From Dyella silvae (lineage in GTDB: Bacteria > Pseudomonadota > Gammaproteobacteria > Xanthomonadales > Rhodanobacteraceae), in assembly GCF_026421305.1 (NCBI RefSeq), contig NZ_JAPJBQ010000007.1, positions 1 to 64,000 of the forward strand: 64,000 nucleotides of DNA. The letters run 5' to 3'. Every line of letters begins with the position of its first letter. The stretch's first letter is position 1. This document shows positions 23,799 through 34,766 of this stretch, piece by piece. A program made the translations under genes and the position numbers. The notes under the pieces are model-generated. The model was not told the origin of the DNA, searched no databases, and worked only from the letters and a program-made list of their open reading frames with translations.

Positions 23799-25229
23799 TC
23801 AGAATCGGAAATAGATGAACGGGTTGTACTGATCCAGCGCCATCGACATGGCGGCGAGAATCAGCGTCGGCGCGACAAACGCCGCAGCGACGAAACCATC
23901 CAGATTGCGCGCCGCAAGCCACGTTCGCACGGGCATCGCACGCGCGAGTGTCCAGGGATACGCGCCGACGGAAAGAATCATGGCCGCTGGAATGAGCCAA
24001 CCCAGATGCGGCGCGAACAAGGTCGCCATACTGATGGCAGGGCTTGCCGGCGAGGTGAGTCCAAGCAGGGCTTCGAAGTAGGCGCCTGCATGCCCCAGGG
24101 TGTCACACCGGAACAAGACCCAGGTGAGCATGACTGCGAGCACAACGTAGGCATGGCGCAGCATGCGCCACGCGATCGTTCTCGAAAACGCGTTTTCGGG
24201 AATGACTTTTTCGAGCGTCAGCAAAGCGCCATGTGCCGCTCCCCAAAGCACGAAGTTCCACGTCGCGCCATGCCAGAAGCCCGTCAGCAGGAAAACAATC
24301 CAGAGGTTACGCAACGTTTCCGTGGCACCGCCCTTGTTTCCACCGAGAGGGATGTAGACGTAATCGCGGAACCATGTCGACAGCGAAATGTGCCAGCGGC
24401 GCCAGAAGTCCTGCATGGATGTCGCGCTGTAGGGATAGTTGAAATTCTCTGGAAACCGGAACCCGAACATGCGCGCGAGACCTATCGCCATGTCCGAATA
24501 GCCGGAGAAATCGAAATAGATCTGCAGCGTGTAGCAAAGTAGCGAGAACCATGCGACAGAAGGAGCAAGGTCGCCAGTCGGGATGTTGAATCCCGTGTCT
24601 GCGATCAAGGCCAGCTGATTGGCGATGAGGACCTTCTTGGCCAGGCCGAGCGTGAATCGCAACGCGCCGGCGGATATGTCATCAATGGTACTCACCCGCT
24701 CGCGAAGCTGGTGCTGGATGTCCTTGTAGCGGACGATCGGCCCCGCGACGAGCTGTGGAAACATGGTGATGTAGAGGCAATAGTCGACGATGTTTCGGCT
24801 GGGTTTCGCGTTTCGCCGATAGATGTCCACGAGGTACGAAATGGCGTGGAACGTGTAAAACGAGATGCCAATGGGAAGAGGCAGGTGATGTACCACCCAT
24901 GGCTTGAGGCCGAACGATGTCAACAATACGTTGATGTTTTCGACGACGAATCCCGAATACTTGAACACGCCGAGAACGAAAAGATTGTAGGCAACGCCGA
25001 TGCCCACCGTGCGCAATCGATGCTGCGCCTTCTCGATCGCGATCGCCAGGCGGAAATTGACCGCGACGGACACGATCATGAGCAGCAAGAAGCGCGGCTC
25101 GCCCCATGCGTAGAAGATGATGCTGGCCAACGCCAGGGTGAAGTTCCGCCATGTGCGTGGCGTGAGGTAATACGCAATAAATGCGATCGGCAGGAATAGG
25201 CCCAGGAAAGCGATGCTGCTGAAAACCAC
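23799..25229 (-). CDS. MBOAT-family O-acyltransferase (AlgI-like)
   Basis: A 476-residue, roughly ten-helix membrane enzyme. 'MVFSSIAFLGLFLPIAFIAYYL' opens it; 'SMQDFWRRWHISLSTWFRDYVYIPLGGNK' and 'LLTGFWHGATWNFVLWG' contain the conserved Trp/His sites of AlgI, including the catalytic His of FWHG. It passes acetyl groups across the membrane to the SGNH partner encoded directly downstream. Related to DltB and PatA systems. Confidence 0.92.
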   Translation of the reverse strand: MVFSSIAFLGLFLPIAFIAYYLTPRTWRNFTLALASIIFYAWGEPRFLLLMIVSVAVNFRLAIAIEKAQHRLRTVGIGVAYNLFVLGVFKYSGFVVENINVLLTSFGLKPWVVHHLPLPIGISFYTFHAISYLVDIYRRNAKPSRNIVDYCLYITMFPQLVAGPIVRYKDIQHQLRERVSTIDDISAGALRFTLGLAKKVLIANQLALIADTGFNIPTGDLAPSVAWFSLLCYTLQIYFDFSGYSDMAIGLARMFGFRFPENFNYPYSATSMQDFWRRWHISLSTWFRDYVYIPLGGNKGGATETLRNLWIVFLLTGFWHGATWNFVLWGAAHGALLTLEKVIPENAFSRTIAWRMLRHAYVVLAVMLTWVLFRCDTLGHAGAYFEALLGLTSPASPAISMATLFAPHLGWLIPAAMILSVGAYPWTLARAMPVRTWLAARNLDGFVAAAFVAPTLILAAMSMALDQYNPFIYFRF

Positions 25230-25665
25230 CGAAGAATCCCTTTGACCAAGCTAACGATATGGAGGGCGCGCACCAACGTGAAAAACGTCGTGAACGTGCC
25301 GCTCCCTTTTTCTAAGAGCCACGCAACAAGGAAGGTGCCGGTTTTCGGCGATCAACCTGCAGCACCATAACGGTGCCCGGGCCCCTGAGGCGTGCCTTCT
25401 AAAGCGACGTGGAAACCACTAATTAGTGCAGCAGATATTATGTGGCCTCACCAGTGCCGAAGGCCACCACTGGCGCCGAGCAAAAGCCCATCACTCGGTC
25501 ACTTGCGCTTATCCCGTCGTGAGCCGGTGATCCTCGATCAGAGTCGATCACAACACCTCACCGTGCTCCGTGTCTGCTTCGCAGCATCAACGGAGGGCTC
25601 CAGCCGCTGGGCTGAAGCCCGGTTTCTCCGCTTACCTGAGACATCCCCGCCGGCGATGCGCTGCC
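25230..25665. other. Intergenic region without a recognisable gene
   Basis: It separates the O-acetylation pair from the M14 peptidase gene; nothing structured or coding was found. It should hold the AlgI-like gene promoter. Confidence 0.45.
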
Positions 25666-26589
25666 TTAGCCGCCATGGGCTAACGCGTAATCTATCGCGG
25701 CGCGTATCGCTGCGACCTGGGCGTCGTTGCACTGCTGCGGCGTGGCGCGCGGGCTGTCCGGATACACCTCGGTGGTGGTGGCGTAACGCGCGTTGGTGAT
25801 GGCCGCGCACAAGCTCCACTGCTTTACGGGAAACTTGATGACGCCCGGAATCAGCAACGGCGAACCGATGATCTCGCCACGGCTATCGGCCTCGGCGATA
25901 TGGGTTACTTTGGCTACCGCCTCGATCACCGCTTGCTGGAACGCGGGCTGCGGCTGGCCGTCATCGTCCACAAGATAGAAGCCATCGGGAATCTCGCCGG
26001 GCTCAAAGTCTTTGCCGTCGCGCGCGGCGACGGCGGGACGGAACTCGGATTCGTCCGAATCAGTCGTTTCGTGCAGGTCGATATGCATCAGCACGCTATC
26101 GCGCAGCGGCTCCAGCATGTTCACCAGCGCGGCCGCCTCGCCAGACGGACTGTCTTTGCGGAAGTTGCGGTTGGGATCGATCGCGCTGGGATTCCAGCGG
26201 TGAATGCGCTCGTACGCCCACGGACTGACGCAAGGCACCGCCAGCACGTTGGCGCGACCGGCATAGTCCTGACCATGCTGCCGCAGGAACTGCAATGCGC
26301 CGTGCACGCCGCTTGTTTCGTAGCCGTGCACGCCACCCGTCACCAGCACCACAGGAAGCTCGTCGCGCCAATGGCGGCTACGAACGGCGATCAAGGGGAA
26401 ATGTTCGGTGCCGTAGTCCAGCGCGCCGTACTCGATCACATCGAAATCTTCGCGCAGCTGGTCGATGACACTCAACACGTCATCGGCATAGCTGCGGTGC
26501 TTGACCTGCTTCCCAAGCCAGGCGGCACGTTCCGCCTCGCCCCAGGGTTGTCCGGGTGTACCGATGGGATAGAAAGCCTGGCTGGTCAT
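25666..26589 (-). CDS. M14-family zinc metallocarboxypeptidase
   Basis: A 307-residue soluble protein. The zinc ligands are visible as His88 and Glu91 in GGVHGYE and His173 in HIDLHETTD; 'AIDPNRNF' supplies the substrate-binding Asn-Arg. No signal peptide, so a cytoplasmic peptidase of the succinylglutamate-desuccinylase or murein-peptide amidase branch is more likely than a secreted carboxypeptidase. Start chosen at MTSQAFYP; upstream in-frame codons look non-coding. Confidence 0.87.
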   Translation of the reverse strand: MTSQAFYPIGTPGQPWGEAERAAWLGKQVKHRSYADDVLSVIDQLREDFDVIEYGALDYGTEHFPLIAVRSRHWRDELPVVLVTGGVHGYETSGVHGALQFLRQHGQDYAGRANVLAVPCVSPWAYERIHRWNPSAIDPNRNFRKDSPSGEAAALVNMLEPLRDSVLMHIDLHETTDSDESEFRPAVAARDGKDFEPGEIPDGFYLVDDDGQPQPAFQQAVIEAVAKVTHIAEADSRGEIIGSPLLIPGVIKFPVKQWSLCAAITNARYATTTEVYPDSPRATPQQCNDAQVAAIRAAIDYALAHGG

Positions 26590-26718
26590 GGTGACATCGC
26601 GTGGTGGGAAGTGGCCGTACTTTACCATTCGCGTCACGCCTGATCGCCGTTGCCGGAACGCCCATGCAAGCCACGTGGTACGGGGCGAGGTCCGTTCGCA
26701 TCTTTGCGTCTACGTGAA

Positions 26719-26752
26719 GGTGAGGCCCGCCATGTCCATCGCGGGCCTCACC
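26719..26752. terminator. Strong hairpin downstream of the alpha/beta hydrolase gene
   Basis: GGTGAGGCCCGC pairs with GCGGGCCTCACC around a 10-nt loop. It lies 42 bases beyond the hydrolase stop on the minus strand. No T-run follows, so it may block exonucleases rather than terminate. Confidence 0.5.
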
Positions 26753-26793
26753 ATGGTTGCCACTGCCCAGCTGCAGATACCCTCCTGCACGCC

Positions 26794-27819
26794 TTACCGG
26801 GCGGATGCCGACGTCTGTTTCAACAAAGCGGCGACGGCAGTGGCCACAACCTGGGGCTGATCCAGCTGAATGTCGTGCGATGCGTGGTCGACCACGATGC
26901 GTTTGCTCTGCGTGGTGGTGGCAAGGATCTGCTGCTGGGTTTTGTCTCTGGCCGCATCCAGCGTTTTGCGCAGATCCGCAGGTGCGTCGGCGTAGGTATC
27001 GGCCGCGGTCAGCACGATCATCGGCGTAGCACCATGCGTTTCCTTCGACGAAACCGCCTGGCCATACACCACCATGTTGTCCGCGAGCTCCGACTGCAAC
27101 GTGCGCCAGAACGTCGGCTTGTACTTGTAGGCCGCAATGGCGGCATTCACCTTGGCACTGGCCAGCGGATTGCTGCCCGCCACACAGCTCGCCAGCGCAG
27201 GCGGAGGCGACGCCAACTGATGCTTTTCTGCACCCGCTTCGCATTGGCGTATGAAGCCGGATCGCTGCTCGCTCATCTGCTGCTCTTCCTTCGCCCAATC
27301 CGGCGCGACCGAGGCGACGTCCTGCGCAGGGGGATCAATCAGCACCATGCCGCTGACCTCCCTGGGATACGCTTCCGCGTAGTGGCGCACAATATTGCTG
27401 CCCCTCGAGTGCCCCACCAACACCAACGGCGTCTTGAGGCCCGCGCGTTGAATCAACGCGTGCAAATCAGCCACCTCGGCATCCAGGTTTCGCGGCAACG
27501 GACCTTCGCTACTAAAGCCATAACCGGCCCGGTCGTATGAACACACTTTGGTCGACGCAGCCAACAACGGCTGCAACTTGAACCAGGTGGTGGTGTCGGC
27601 GTGTGAGCCCGCCTCGAGCAGTACTGTCTGGGTGCCTTTGCCTTCGCAGCGAAGATTCAACGTGCGATCGGGCGCTATGGTGACGAGCGTTCCCGCCTGC
27701 GCGTAGCTATCCGGGATGCGCTGCGGAACCGCGATATCGCCCACAATTCCGGCACAGGCGCCCCCGGCCAGCACCATTCCCAGCACTGCACTACCTGCCT
27801 TCCAGCGTTTCCGTTCCAA
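26794..27819 (-). CDS. Membrane-anchored or exported alpha/beta hydrolase
   Basis: A 341-residue protein with an N-terminal hydrophobic segment ('AGSAVLGMVLAGGACAGIVG'). The hydrolase core has 'VLLEAGSHADTTTW' (oxyanion strand), 'VCSYDRAGYGFS', the nucleophile elbow GHSRGS (Ser about 138) and a C-terminal 'VVDHASHDIQ' supplying His. Substrate unknown; epoxide-hydrolase or haloperoxidase-like enzymes share the layout. A TTG start at 27819 is chosen because GAGGAG stands six bases before it; the previous in-frame TTG would place this Shine-Dalgarno inside the gene. Confidence 0.83.
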   Translation of the reverse strand: MERKRWKAGSAVLGMVLAGGACAGIVGDIAVPQRIPDSYAQAGTLVTIAPDRTLNLRCEGKGTQTVLLEAGSHADTTTWFKLQPLLAASTKVCSYDRAGYGFSSEGPLPRNLDAEVADLHALIQRAGLKTPLVLVGHSRGSNIVRHYAEAYPREVSGMVLIDPPAQDVASVAPDWAKEEQQMSEQRSGFIRQCEAGAEKHQLASPPPALASCVAGSNPLASAKVNAAIAAYKYKPTFWRTLQSELADNMVVYGQAVSSKETHGATPMIVLTAADTYADAPADLRKTLDAARDKTQQQILATTTQSKRIVVDHASHDIQLDQPQVVATAVAALLKQTSASAR

Positions 27820-28091
27820 GGCCGTCTCCTCAATGAGCCGCAACTCGGCGAGTCGCCTGGCATGCCTTTAGATCGACTTGGGGAAGAAGGAAAAAGTTCG
27901 CTGGCGTCATCTACCGATGTTTCGAACAAGGCGTGGATAGGTCTATCGAGGGGGGAATGGCCCCCGACGTCCACGGCGGCATTTCCGTTTAGCCGGGGAC
28001 AAACGTCTCACTGAGGTAGGCAGCAGGCATGGGGCGTGCTGAGGTCCTTGCCGGCGACCGATGGCTGGCGCGAGTGGGAAGGGGGCGCGTA

Positions 28092-28316
28092 ATGGATGCC
28101 AGGCAAGTGAGAGAGCGGGTGATCGAAGCGCAGAACCGCATCAAGCTTGAGCTCGATACTCTGACGACGGACCTTGGGCCTGGATGGCGACTTTGCTGCG
28201 ATGTCATCGTGGAAGAGCGCTATCACTTTGAGGCCGAGTACCACTCCTGGATCGTCAACATCGAGGCCAAGCTCAATACGGAGTGCTCGCCCTACCCCAG
28301 ACCAACCTTCCCTTGA
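28092..28316 (+). CDS. Small protein of unknown function
   Basis: A 74-residue protein: 'MDARQVRERVIEAQNRIKLELDTLTTDLGPGWRLCCDVIVEE' then 'AEYHSWIVNIEAK'. The amphipathic helix followed by strands is protein-like. The ATG at 28092 follows GGGGGCG. Not recognised; it stands alone on the plus strand between minus-strand genes. Confidence 0.5.
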   Translation: MDARQVRERVIEAQNRIKLELDTLTTDLGPGWRLCCDVIVEERYHFEAEYHSWIVNIEAKLNTECSPYPRPTFP

Positions 28317-28622
28317 CCCTTTGGTCTTGAATCCCGCCACAGGCCGCTCGCTGGCCACCCGTGACCTCATGTAGCCGCGCACTCCCGGGCACGGCGACCG
28401 GTTTCCGCGATGGCATCTGGCCGTCCGGCTCGCCGATGACATGTATTTGTCCGCCGGCATTTCCATTTTGGCGCTGTCGAACGTCGTACTAGATGAGAGG
28501 CGATCTCCATGCACCCCCCTTAAGGCCGGTGAACTGCTTACCGCTTGCCGGTCAATGGTGATCGCCTCTCTTCGTTTGGCCACTGGCCTTACCGGTGGCG
28601 GGGGCAGCTCGCGGAGAGATCG
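28317..28622. other. Intergenic region with an 11-bp inverted repeat
   Basis: GAGAGGCGATC at 28495-28505 and GATCGCCTCTC at 28560-28570 are perfect inverted repeats 54 bases apart, upstream of the next small gene. They could fold a leader hairpin. No coding frame is supported. Confidence 0.5.
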
Positions 28623-28907
28623 ATGCTTTTGAGCCGAAAGGAGATAGACAAGGAGGTCCATAAGCTGGAACTCCTCGTTCCGCGCATGTTGGAGCGTGCT
28701 GGAAGCGCAACGGTTTGGGCGGAGTTTTTTGAGCGCGCCAACAGGATCAAAGCGCGGGTCTCCCCTGACCAGAAGGACCTGGTATGGGAAAAGGTCTGCG
28801 AGCTGCTGTCGAAGTCCAACCTCTCGCCGCTCCGGCAGAACGCGTCGAGCAACGGCGCAACGACCGGCAGGGTCTATGCCTTCCCAACCGGTTTACGTCT
28901 CTCATAA
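28623..28907 (+). CDS. Small helical protein of unknown function
   Basis: A 94-residue basic protein. 'MLLSRKEIDKEVHKLELLVPRMLERAGSATVWAEFFERANRIKARV' suggests two helices; 'DQKDLVWEKVCELLSKSNL' a third. The ATG at 28623 follows GGAGAG. The C-terminus is low in structure. Not recognised; it is convergent with the efflux operon, 20 bases from its last stop. Confidence 0.6.
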   Translation: MLLSRKEIDKEVHKLELLVPRMLERAGSATVWAEFFERANRIKARVSPDQKDLVWEKVCELLSKSNLSPLRQNASSNGATTGRVYAFPTGLRLS

Positions 28908-28927
28908 GAGGGAAAGAATGGGGGTCT

Positions 28928-31900
28928 TCAGGTATGGGTTCCCTGGTCTTGGGTTAGCACGACCTTGGCTTCGTCGGTCTTACGCAACCGGTGCATGACG
29001 AGTAGGCGAAATGCGGCGGGTATGACGAGCATGGATAACAGCGGTGCGGTGAGCATGCCGCCTACCATAGGAGCTGCAATCCGCTGCATGACTTCGGAGC
29101 CGGCACCATGGCCAAGCAGAATGGGAAAGAGGCCAGCAAGGATCACCGCGACGGTCATTGCTTTGGGGCGCACGCGCTGAACCGCACCTTCGCGGATGGC
29201 ATCGTCCAACTCCGTTGGGCCTGCCTGGGGATTGAGTGCGAGGTGATGCTCCCAGGCGTGGCGCAGGTACAACAGCATCACCACGCCAAACTCGGCAGCC
29301 ACACCGGCCAGCGCGATAAAACCGATCATGGTTGCCACGGATACGGCGTGGCCAAGCAGCCAGATCAACCACAGCCCGCCAACGAGAGCGAGGGGCACGC
29401 TGGCCATGATCATGGCCGCTTCTGTTGCACGACGAAACACCACGTAGATCAGCGCAAAGATGATGACCAGTGCGATGGGCACCACGATCTTGAGGCGTTC
29501 CATTGCGCTGGCCAGGTATTCGAACTGTCCCGACCAGGCCAGTGTGACGCTCGGCGGCAGTGTCACCTGTTGAGCAACCGTTCGTTGCAGATCTGAAACG
29601 ACGGCGCCGAGATCCCGCCCAGCAGTATCCACGTAGACGTAAGTGGCCAGCTGCCCGTTCTCGCTCTTCAGCATCGGCGGCCCGACGTCCAGGGTGATGT
29701 CGGCGACCTGTGCGAGAGTCAGTTGCGCGCCGCTGGCCGCGACGATCGGCAACTGCCGCAGCGCCGCGACCGAATCACGAACGGCGCGTGGATAGCGAAC
29801 CACGATCGGATAGCGCTCGCGTCCCTGGACGGTCTGCCCAATCGGGTCGCCGCCCACCAGGGTAGAGATCAACTCTTGCACCTGTTGTTGAGTCAGCCCG
29901 TATCGGGCCGCGTCATCAGGGCGAACACGAACGTCGACATAGCGGCCGCCCTGAGCACGTTCGGCAATGGCCGAGCCGACACCGGGAACTTTCCTGGCCA
30001 CGGTTTCGATCTGATCGGCGACGGTTTGCAACGTGGATGGATCGGGCCCGAGCACCTTGATGCCGATCGGACTCTTGATGCCGGTCGCCAGCATGTCGAT
30101 GCGATTCCGGATCGGCGGCACGAACAGGTTCGTCAATCCCGGTACATGCACAGCCTTGTCCAGCTCGACCTTGAGCTTGTCCATGGTCATGCCCGGCCGC
30201 CACTGATCCTTCGGTTTAAAGGTGATGGTGGTCTCGAACATTTCCAGCGGTGCCGGATCGGTGGCAGTCTCCGCGCGTCCGGCCTTGCCGAACACGTGGT
30301 CGACCTCCGGCACAGTCTTGATCATGCGGTCGGTGAGTTGCGCCAGTTGCGCTGCTTTGCCGGCGGACAAGCTCGGGAGCGCGGTCGGCATGTACAGCAG
30401 CGTGCCTTCGTCCAACGGTGGCATGAACTCACTGCCCAGTTGGCTAAAGGGAATCGCGGCACTGAGAGACAAGGCACCGGCAAGCAGTAGCGTGACTTTC
30501 GGGTAACGCAGTACGGCCTCCAGAATCGGCCGATACAACGCGATCAGGGCACGATTGAGTGGGTTGTCATGTTCAGCACGAATGCGCCCGCGCACCAGAT
30601 AACCCATCAATACAGGTACCAGGGTCACGGCGAGACCGGCAGCAGCAGCCATTGCGTAGGTCTTGGTGAAGGCGAGCGGCTTGAAGAGCTTGCCTTCCTG
30701 GCCTTCCAGCGCGAATACCGGCACGAACGACAACGCAATGATAAGCAGGCTGACGAACAGCGCCGGGCCGACTTCTGCAGCCGATTCGGTGACCAGCTTC
30801 CAACGTTCGACACCTTGGGGCTCTTGTCCATCGTGCGCATCACGCCAATGCTCCAGATGCTTGTGGGTGTTTTCGATCATCACCACCGCTGCATCGACCA
30901 TGGCACCAATGGCGATGGCGATGCCGCCGAGCGACATCAGGTTGGCCGACACGCCTTGCAAATGCATCACGATGAAGGCGACCAACACACCGAGCGGCAG
31001 GGTAATCACCGCCACCAGCGCTGAGCGCATGTGGCCGAGAAACAGCGCGCAGACCAGTGCGACGACGATGAACTCCTCCAGCAACTTGCCCCATAGGTTC
31101 TCTACAGCCGCATCGATCAGTTGCGACCGATCGTAGGTCGGTACAATTTCCACGCCGGGCGGAAGGCTGTGTTTAAGTTCGGCCAGCTTGGTCTTGACCG
31201 CGGCAATCGCCGCCTTGGCGTTCTTGCCGGTGCGCAACACGATGACGCCGCCGGCCACTTCGCCTTGCCCGTCCAGCTCGGTGATGCCACGCCTGAAGCT
31301 GGGACCACGTTGTACCTTGGCGACATCGTGCAGCAGTACTGGCACGTCACCGGCATTGGCCATCACCGGAACGCGCTCGAAGTCCTCCCGACTGCGCAGG
31401 TAGCCTTCGCTACGCACGATGAACTCAGCCTCGCCTTGTTCGATAACCGAGCCGCCATTCGCGCCATTGGCGGCACGAATCGCCTCGACCAACTGTGTCA
31501 CCGTGACATGACGCGCGGCCATCTGCTGCGGGTCGGGCACGACCTGCCACGCCTGTTCCATGCCGCCGAGGCTGGCGACTTCAGCAACGTCTGGTATGGT
31601 CTTCAGCTGATAGCGCAGGAACCAGTCCTGCAATGCGCGCAGTTGACCGATGTCGTGCTGCCCGGTCTTATCAATCAGTGCGTACTCATAGATCCAGCCG
31701 AGACCGGTAGCATCCGGGCCCAGCGAGGGGCTGACGCCGGCTGGCAAGCGATCACGGACCTGGCTCAGGTATTCCAATACGCGTGAGCGCGCCCAATACA
31801 GATCCGTGTTGTCGTCAAACAACACATAGACGTAAGAGCCGCCGAAGAACGAAAAGCCGCGCACGGTCTTGGCCCCGGGCACCGAGAGCATGGTGGTGGC

Positions 31901-32107
31901 CAATGGATAGGTCACCTGGTCTTCGATGACCTGGGGCGACTGGCCCGGCCAGTTGGTCTGGATGATCACCTGCGTGTCGGACAGATCCGGCAACGCATCG
32001 ATCGGCGTTCGAATGGCCGCGTAGACACCGGCCAGTGCCAGCGCCAATGCAGCCAACAACACGAATACGCGGTGGGCTATGGCGGCTCGAATGAGGGCGG
32101 CGATCAT
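28928..32107 (-). CDS. cusA: HME-family RND metal efflux pump, CusA-like
   Basis: A 1059-residue inner-membrane proton antiporter. The N-terminal helix '[32 protein letters not shown]' and '[19 protein letters not shown]' are heavy-metal RND motifs; '[18 protein letters not shown]' is the segment found in monovalent-cation (Cu/Ag) pumps. It exports metal from periplasm or cytoplasm through the CusB/CusC partners. The start overlaps the CusB stop by four bases. Cu(I)/Ag(I) is favoured over divalent cations on these motifs, not proven. Confidence 0.9.
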   Translation of the reverse strand: MIAALIRAAIAHRVFVLLAALALALAGVYAAIRTPIDALPDLSDTQVIIQTNWPGQSPQVIEDQVTYPLATTMLSVPGAKTVRGFSFFGGSYVYVLFDDNTDLYWARSRVLEYLSQVRDRLPAGVSPSLGPDATGLGWIYEYALIDKTGQHDIGQLRALQDWFLRYQLKTIPDVAEVASLGGMEQAWQVVPDPQQMAARHVTVTQLVEAIRAANGANGGSVIEQGEAEFIVRSEGYLRSREDFERVPVMANAGDVPVLLHDVAKVQRGPSFRRGITELDGQGEVAGGVIVLRTGKNAKAAIAAVKTKLAELKHSLPPGVEIVPTYDRSQLIDAAVENLWGKLLEEFIVVALVCALFLGHMRSALVAVITLPLGVLVAFIVMHLQGVSANLMSLGGIAIAIGAMVDAAVVMIENTHKHLEHWRDAHDGQEPQGVERWKLVTESAAEVGPALFVSLLIIALSFVPVFALEGQEGKLFKPLAFTKTYAMAAAAGLAVTLVPVLMGYLVRGRIRAEHDNPLNRALIALYRPILEAVLRYPKVTLLLAGALSLSAAIPFSQLGSEFMPPLDEGTLLYMPTALPSLSAGKAAQLAQLTDRMIKTVPEVDHVFGKAGRAETATDPAPLEMFETTITFKPKDQWRPGMTMDKLKVELDKAVHVPGLTNLFVPPIRNRIDMLATGIKSPIGIKVLGPDPSTLQTVADQIETVARKVPGVGSAIAERAQGGRYVDVRVRPDDAARYGLTQQQVQELISTLVGGDPIGQTVQGRERYPIVVRYPRAVRDSVAALRQLPIVAASGAQLTLAQVADITLDVGPPMLKSENGQLATYVYVDTAGRDLGAVVSDLQRTVAQQVTLPPSVTLAWSGQFEYLASAMERLKIVVPIALVIIFALIYVVFRRATEAAMIMASVPLALVGGLWLIWLLGHAVSVATMIGFIALAGVAAEFGVVMLLYLRHAWEHHLALNPQAGPTELDDAIREGAVQRVRPKAMTVAVILAGLFPILLGHGAGSEVMQRIAAPMVGGMLTAPLLSMLVIPAAFRLLVMHRLRKTDEAKVVLTQDQGTHT

Positions 32108-33408
32108 GGCCGTTCTCCCTGCATCGGCATGCCCGGCATCGGCGTGCTGGCCGCGGGTGCGGGTTTCGCCGCAGGGTCATTCAGGCGATCCAGCGCCCCG
32201 GACAGACTGGCCTCCGAATCGATCAGGAACTGACCGGACACCACCACTTTTTCGCCGCCGGTGAGGCCATCAAGAATTTCGGTATAGCCGCCGGCCGCAC
32301 GCCCGGCGCGTACCGCGACGGCGCGGAAGCGTCCGCCATCTTCGGCGACGATCACCCGCGTGTGATCGCCGGTCGAAATGAGCGCTTCGTCGGGCACGAC
32401 AGGCATCGCGTTGCCCGGCGTCGGTTCGAACTTCACGGTGGCGAACATGCCGGGACTCAGCGCGCCCTCTGGATTTGCGAGCACGATGCGTGCGCGCTGC
32501 GTACGGGTGGCGATGTCGATATCGGGCAGAAGGGCTTCCACGCGGCCGCGAAAGACTTGCTCGGGCAGGGCGTCGACGTGGATGGTGACCGGCGTATCCG
32601 CATGCACCGTGCCGGCCACGGACTGCGGCAAAGCGGCCTCGACCCACACGGTCGACAGCCCGTTAATCGTCATCAGCGTTTGCCCGGCATTGACGCGCTG
32701 ACCCTCACGCACCTCCAGCGTACTGATCACGCCAGCCTGTGGGGCATGCAGCGTGATCTGGCCGCCGCTTCCGATCGCTCGTCCATCCGTCGGCGACAGT
32801 CCGAGTACCTGCAAACGTTGTTGCGCCGGGCCGCGCAGGGCTTTGGCTTCCTCCGACTGCACATGCTGCAGCGCCTGCGATTCGGCCAGGGCGCTGGTCC
32901 ATTGCGGCGCCAGCAAATCTGCCAGCGGGGCACCTGCCGCGACGGTTGTATAGGGCGCACGCGCATAAAGCTTGCTGACCACCGCATCCACACGGGCGCT
33001 AACAACGACGGCCTGGCGCAGATCCCAGCTGATCGTTCCGGGCACCTGCACCGTTTCCGTCAATGCACGACGTTCGACCGATGTGGTGCGCACTCCAAGA
33101 TTCTGGATAGTTGCCGCATCGATGCGCACGACGCTTTGGTCAGCACCGGCATCGGCGTACTTGGGGATCATCTTCATGCCCATCGACGACAAGCCGGGCT
33201 TGTCATGATGCTCGGCGGGAATCATCGGGTCGTACCAGTACAACGGCTTGGCACTGGCGGCAGATGCGGGTGCGCCTGCACCTGCACCTGCGGAGTTTTC
33301 GGCAGGTGATGCTGCCGAGCCGCTACCGTGACGGCCTGCCCAGTAAGCCACGACCGCAGTCATGAGCAGCGCCGCGAGAGTGAAGGAAATCCATCGTGCG
33401 CGTTTCAT
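32104..33408 (-). CDS. cusB: RND efflux periplasmic adaptor, CusB-like
   Basis: A 434-residue membrane-fusion protein anchored at residues 8-25. Next comes a heavy-metal-binding segment '[26 protein letters not shown]' (about 58-83), rich in His and Met, typical of Cu/Ag adaptors. Barrel-sandwich and beta-barrel domains follow ('[20 protein letters not shown]', '[21 protein letters not shown]'). The Pro/Met-rich tail ([15 protein letters not shown]) is a further possible metal site. It overlaps both neighbours by four bases, so the three genes are one transcript. Confidence 0.9.
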   Translation of the reverse strand: MKRARWISFTLAALLMTAVVAYWAGRHGSGSAASPAENSAGAGAGAPASAASAKPLYWYDPMIPAEHHDKPGLSSMGMKMIPKYADAGADQSVVRIDAATIQNLGVRTTSVERRALTETVQVPGTISWDLRQAVVVSARVDAVVSKLYARAPYTTVAAGAPLADLLAPQWTSALAESQALQHVQSEEAKALRGPAQQRLQVLGLSPTDGRAIGSGGQITLHAPQAGVISTLEVREGQRVNAGQTLMTINGLSTVWVEAALPQSVAGTVHADTPVTIHVDALPEQVFRGRVEALLPDIDIATRTQRARIVLANPEGALSPGMFATVKFEPTPGNAMPVVPDEALISTGDHTRVIVAEDGGRFRAVAVRAGRAAGGYTEILDGLTGGEKVVVSGQFLIDSEASLSGALDRLNDPAAKPAPAASTPMPGMPMQGERP

Positions 33409-34694
33409 GGGGTATTCCTCTCGGGGAGCAAGTAGGCGAGGGCTGCCCAGGCGCGACCGTAGTCGGTCAGCATGCGAGCAAAGTCGGTGTGGTGAGAGAT
33501 TTCGTCGCGACGTGCATCCAGCAAGGGCTGGATGTCGCCGCCACCGCGATAGCTGGCCAAGGCCAGCGCGGCACGATCATTGGCTTGCGGCAAGAGTTGA
33601 TCGAGATGCCGACGCACTTGCCGCCCTAACGCGTCCCATTGCGCCCACGCGGCCCGCACGGCTTCGGTCTGTTGCCGTCGTGCATCGTCGTGCTCGGAAC
33701 GAATCGCATCGAGATCATCCGCACGCGCACTGATACCGCGATCCTGCCGATTGCGAGTGAACAACGGCAGGCTCACTCCGACTTGTACTGTCACCATGTC
33801 GGACAAGCCGTTAACGCGGGAGCCGTAGCTCAGTCCCACACTCCATTCGGGGTGCTTCTCCGCCTTGGCCTCTTCCAGCGCCGCTTCGGCGGCATGTTCG
33901 CGAGCGGGCCAGTCCAGCAGGTTGCCTTGTTCGTCCACGCTGGCGAGCAGCGAAGACTTGTCGTGCGGGAGCACCGAGAAGTCAGGCGCGTCGGCAAGCG
34001 GCTGGTTGACGGAAGCGCCTAGCCAACGCTCCAGCGATGCACGCGCCTGCGTTTCGCGGGAGGCCGCCTCGTCGATGCGATTCTCGAGATCGAGCGCTTC
34101 CATGCGCATCGCCAGTACATCGGCTGCGCTGCCGCTGCCACCGCGCAGCCGCGCTTCAGCGATCACGACATCGACCGCCCATTCCTGCCGAAGGCCCTGA
34201 AGCATCTGAACTTCATGGTGAGCACCCCACGCACTTATCCAGGCGGTCGCGACCTGCTGCTCAATGCCAAGTCGTGTCATGGCGGTGGTGGACTCCGCTT
34301 GCTCGACATTGGCGCCGGCCACATCGCGCTGCGCCTGGCGCTTCGTCCGCGATGGAAGCACCTGGGTATACCCAACGGTGCGCATGGTCATGGTGTCGCC
34401 GCCGGCCGTGAATGCACCCGGCCCTTGAATGGCGAGATTGTCGATGCCGAAGGTGAGTTGGGGATCCGGCAAGGCCCCGGCGCGGCCCGCTTCCTCGCGG
34501 GCTGCGTCTTCCTTGGCCTGGCGCGCCTGCAACAAGGGCGTTTGCTCCAGGGCTTGTTGCGTGGCGGCTTTCAACGTCAGCGCCGTAGCGGATGGGTCCG
34601 CCCACGCTGGGGATGCAAGAAGAATCATGGCGGCCCAAAGGCACAGCCAACGGCGCACCGGCAAGGCGCGCGTTCTGTTTCGATGCGAAAACAT
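33405..34694 (-). CDS. cusC: TolC-family outer-membrane channel, CusC-like
   Basis: A 429-residue outer-membrane efflux protein with a signal peptide (cleavage after SPAWA, about 32). Two outer-membrane-efflux repeats are seen: 'LTLKAATQQALEQTPLLQARQAKEDAAREEAGRAG' and the second half with 'VGLSYGSRVNGLSDMVTVQVGVSLPLF'. It has no lipobox, unlike E. coli CusC. It starts the pump gene cluster proper, 72 bases after the small accessory gene. Confidence 0.88.
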   Translation of the reverse strand: MFSHRNRTRALPVRRWLCLWAAMILLASPAWADPSATALTLKAATQQALEQTPLLQARQAKEDAAREEAGRAGALPDPQLTFGIDNLAIQGPGAFTAGGDTMTMRTVGYTQVLPSRTKRQAQRDVAGANVEQAESTTAMTRLGIEQQVATAWISAWGAHHEVQMLQGLRQEWAVDVVIAEARLRGGSGSAADVLAMRMEALDLENRIDEAASRETQARASLERWLGASVNQPLADAPDFSVLPHDKSSLLASVDEQGNLLDWPAREHAAEAALEEAKAEKHPEWSVGLSYGSRVNGLSDMVTVQVGVSLPLFTRNRQDRGISARADDLDAIRSEHDDARRQQTEAVRAAWAQWDALGRQVRRHLDQLLPQANDRAALALASYRGGGDIQPLLDARRDEISHHTDFARMLTDYGRAWAALAYLLPERNTP

Positions 34695-34766
34695 GACTAG
34701 CTCCGATCACAAAACCGTACGGGCCGCGCCAGCAAGCGCGACCGCCTCGTGGTTAGCGATCGGGGC

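Noticed and set aside
28008-28661. 217-codon minus-strand frame
   Set aside because: Composition is low in structure and antisense to two better-supported plus-strand small genes.
30500-32000. Plus-strand frames opposite the CusA gene
   Set aside because: They are shadows of a long RND pump gene with intact motifs.
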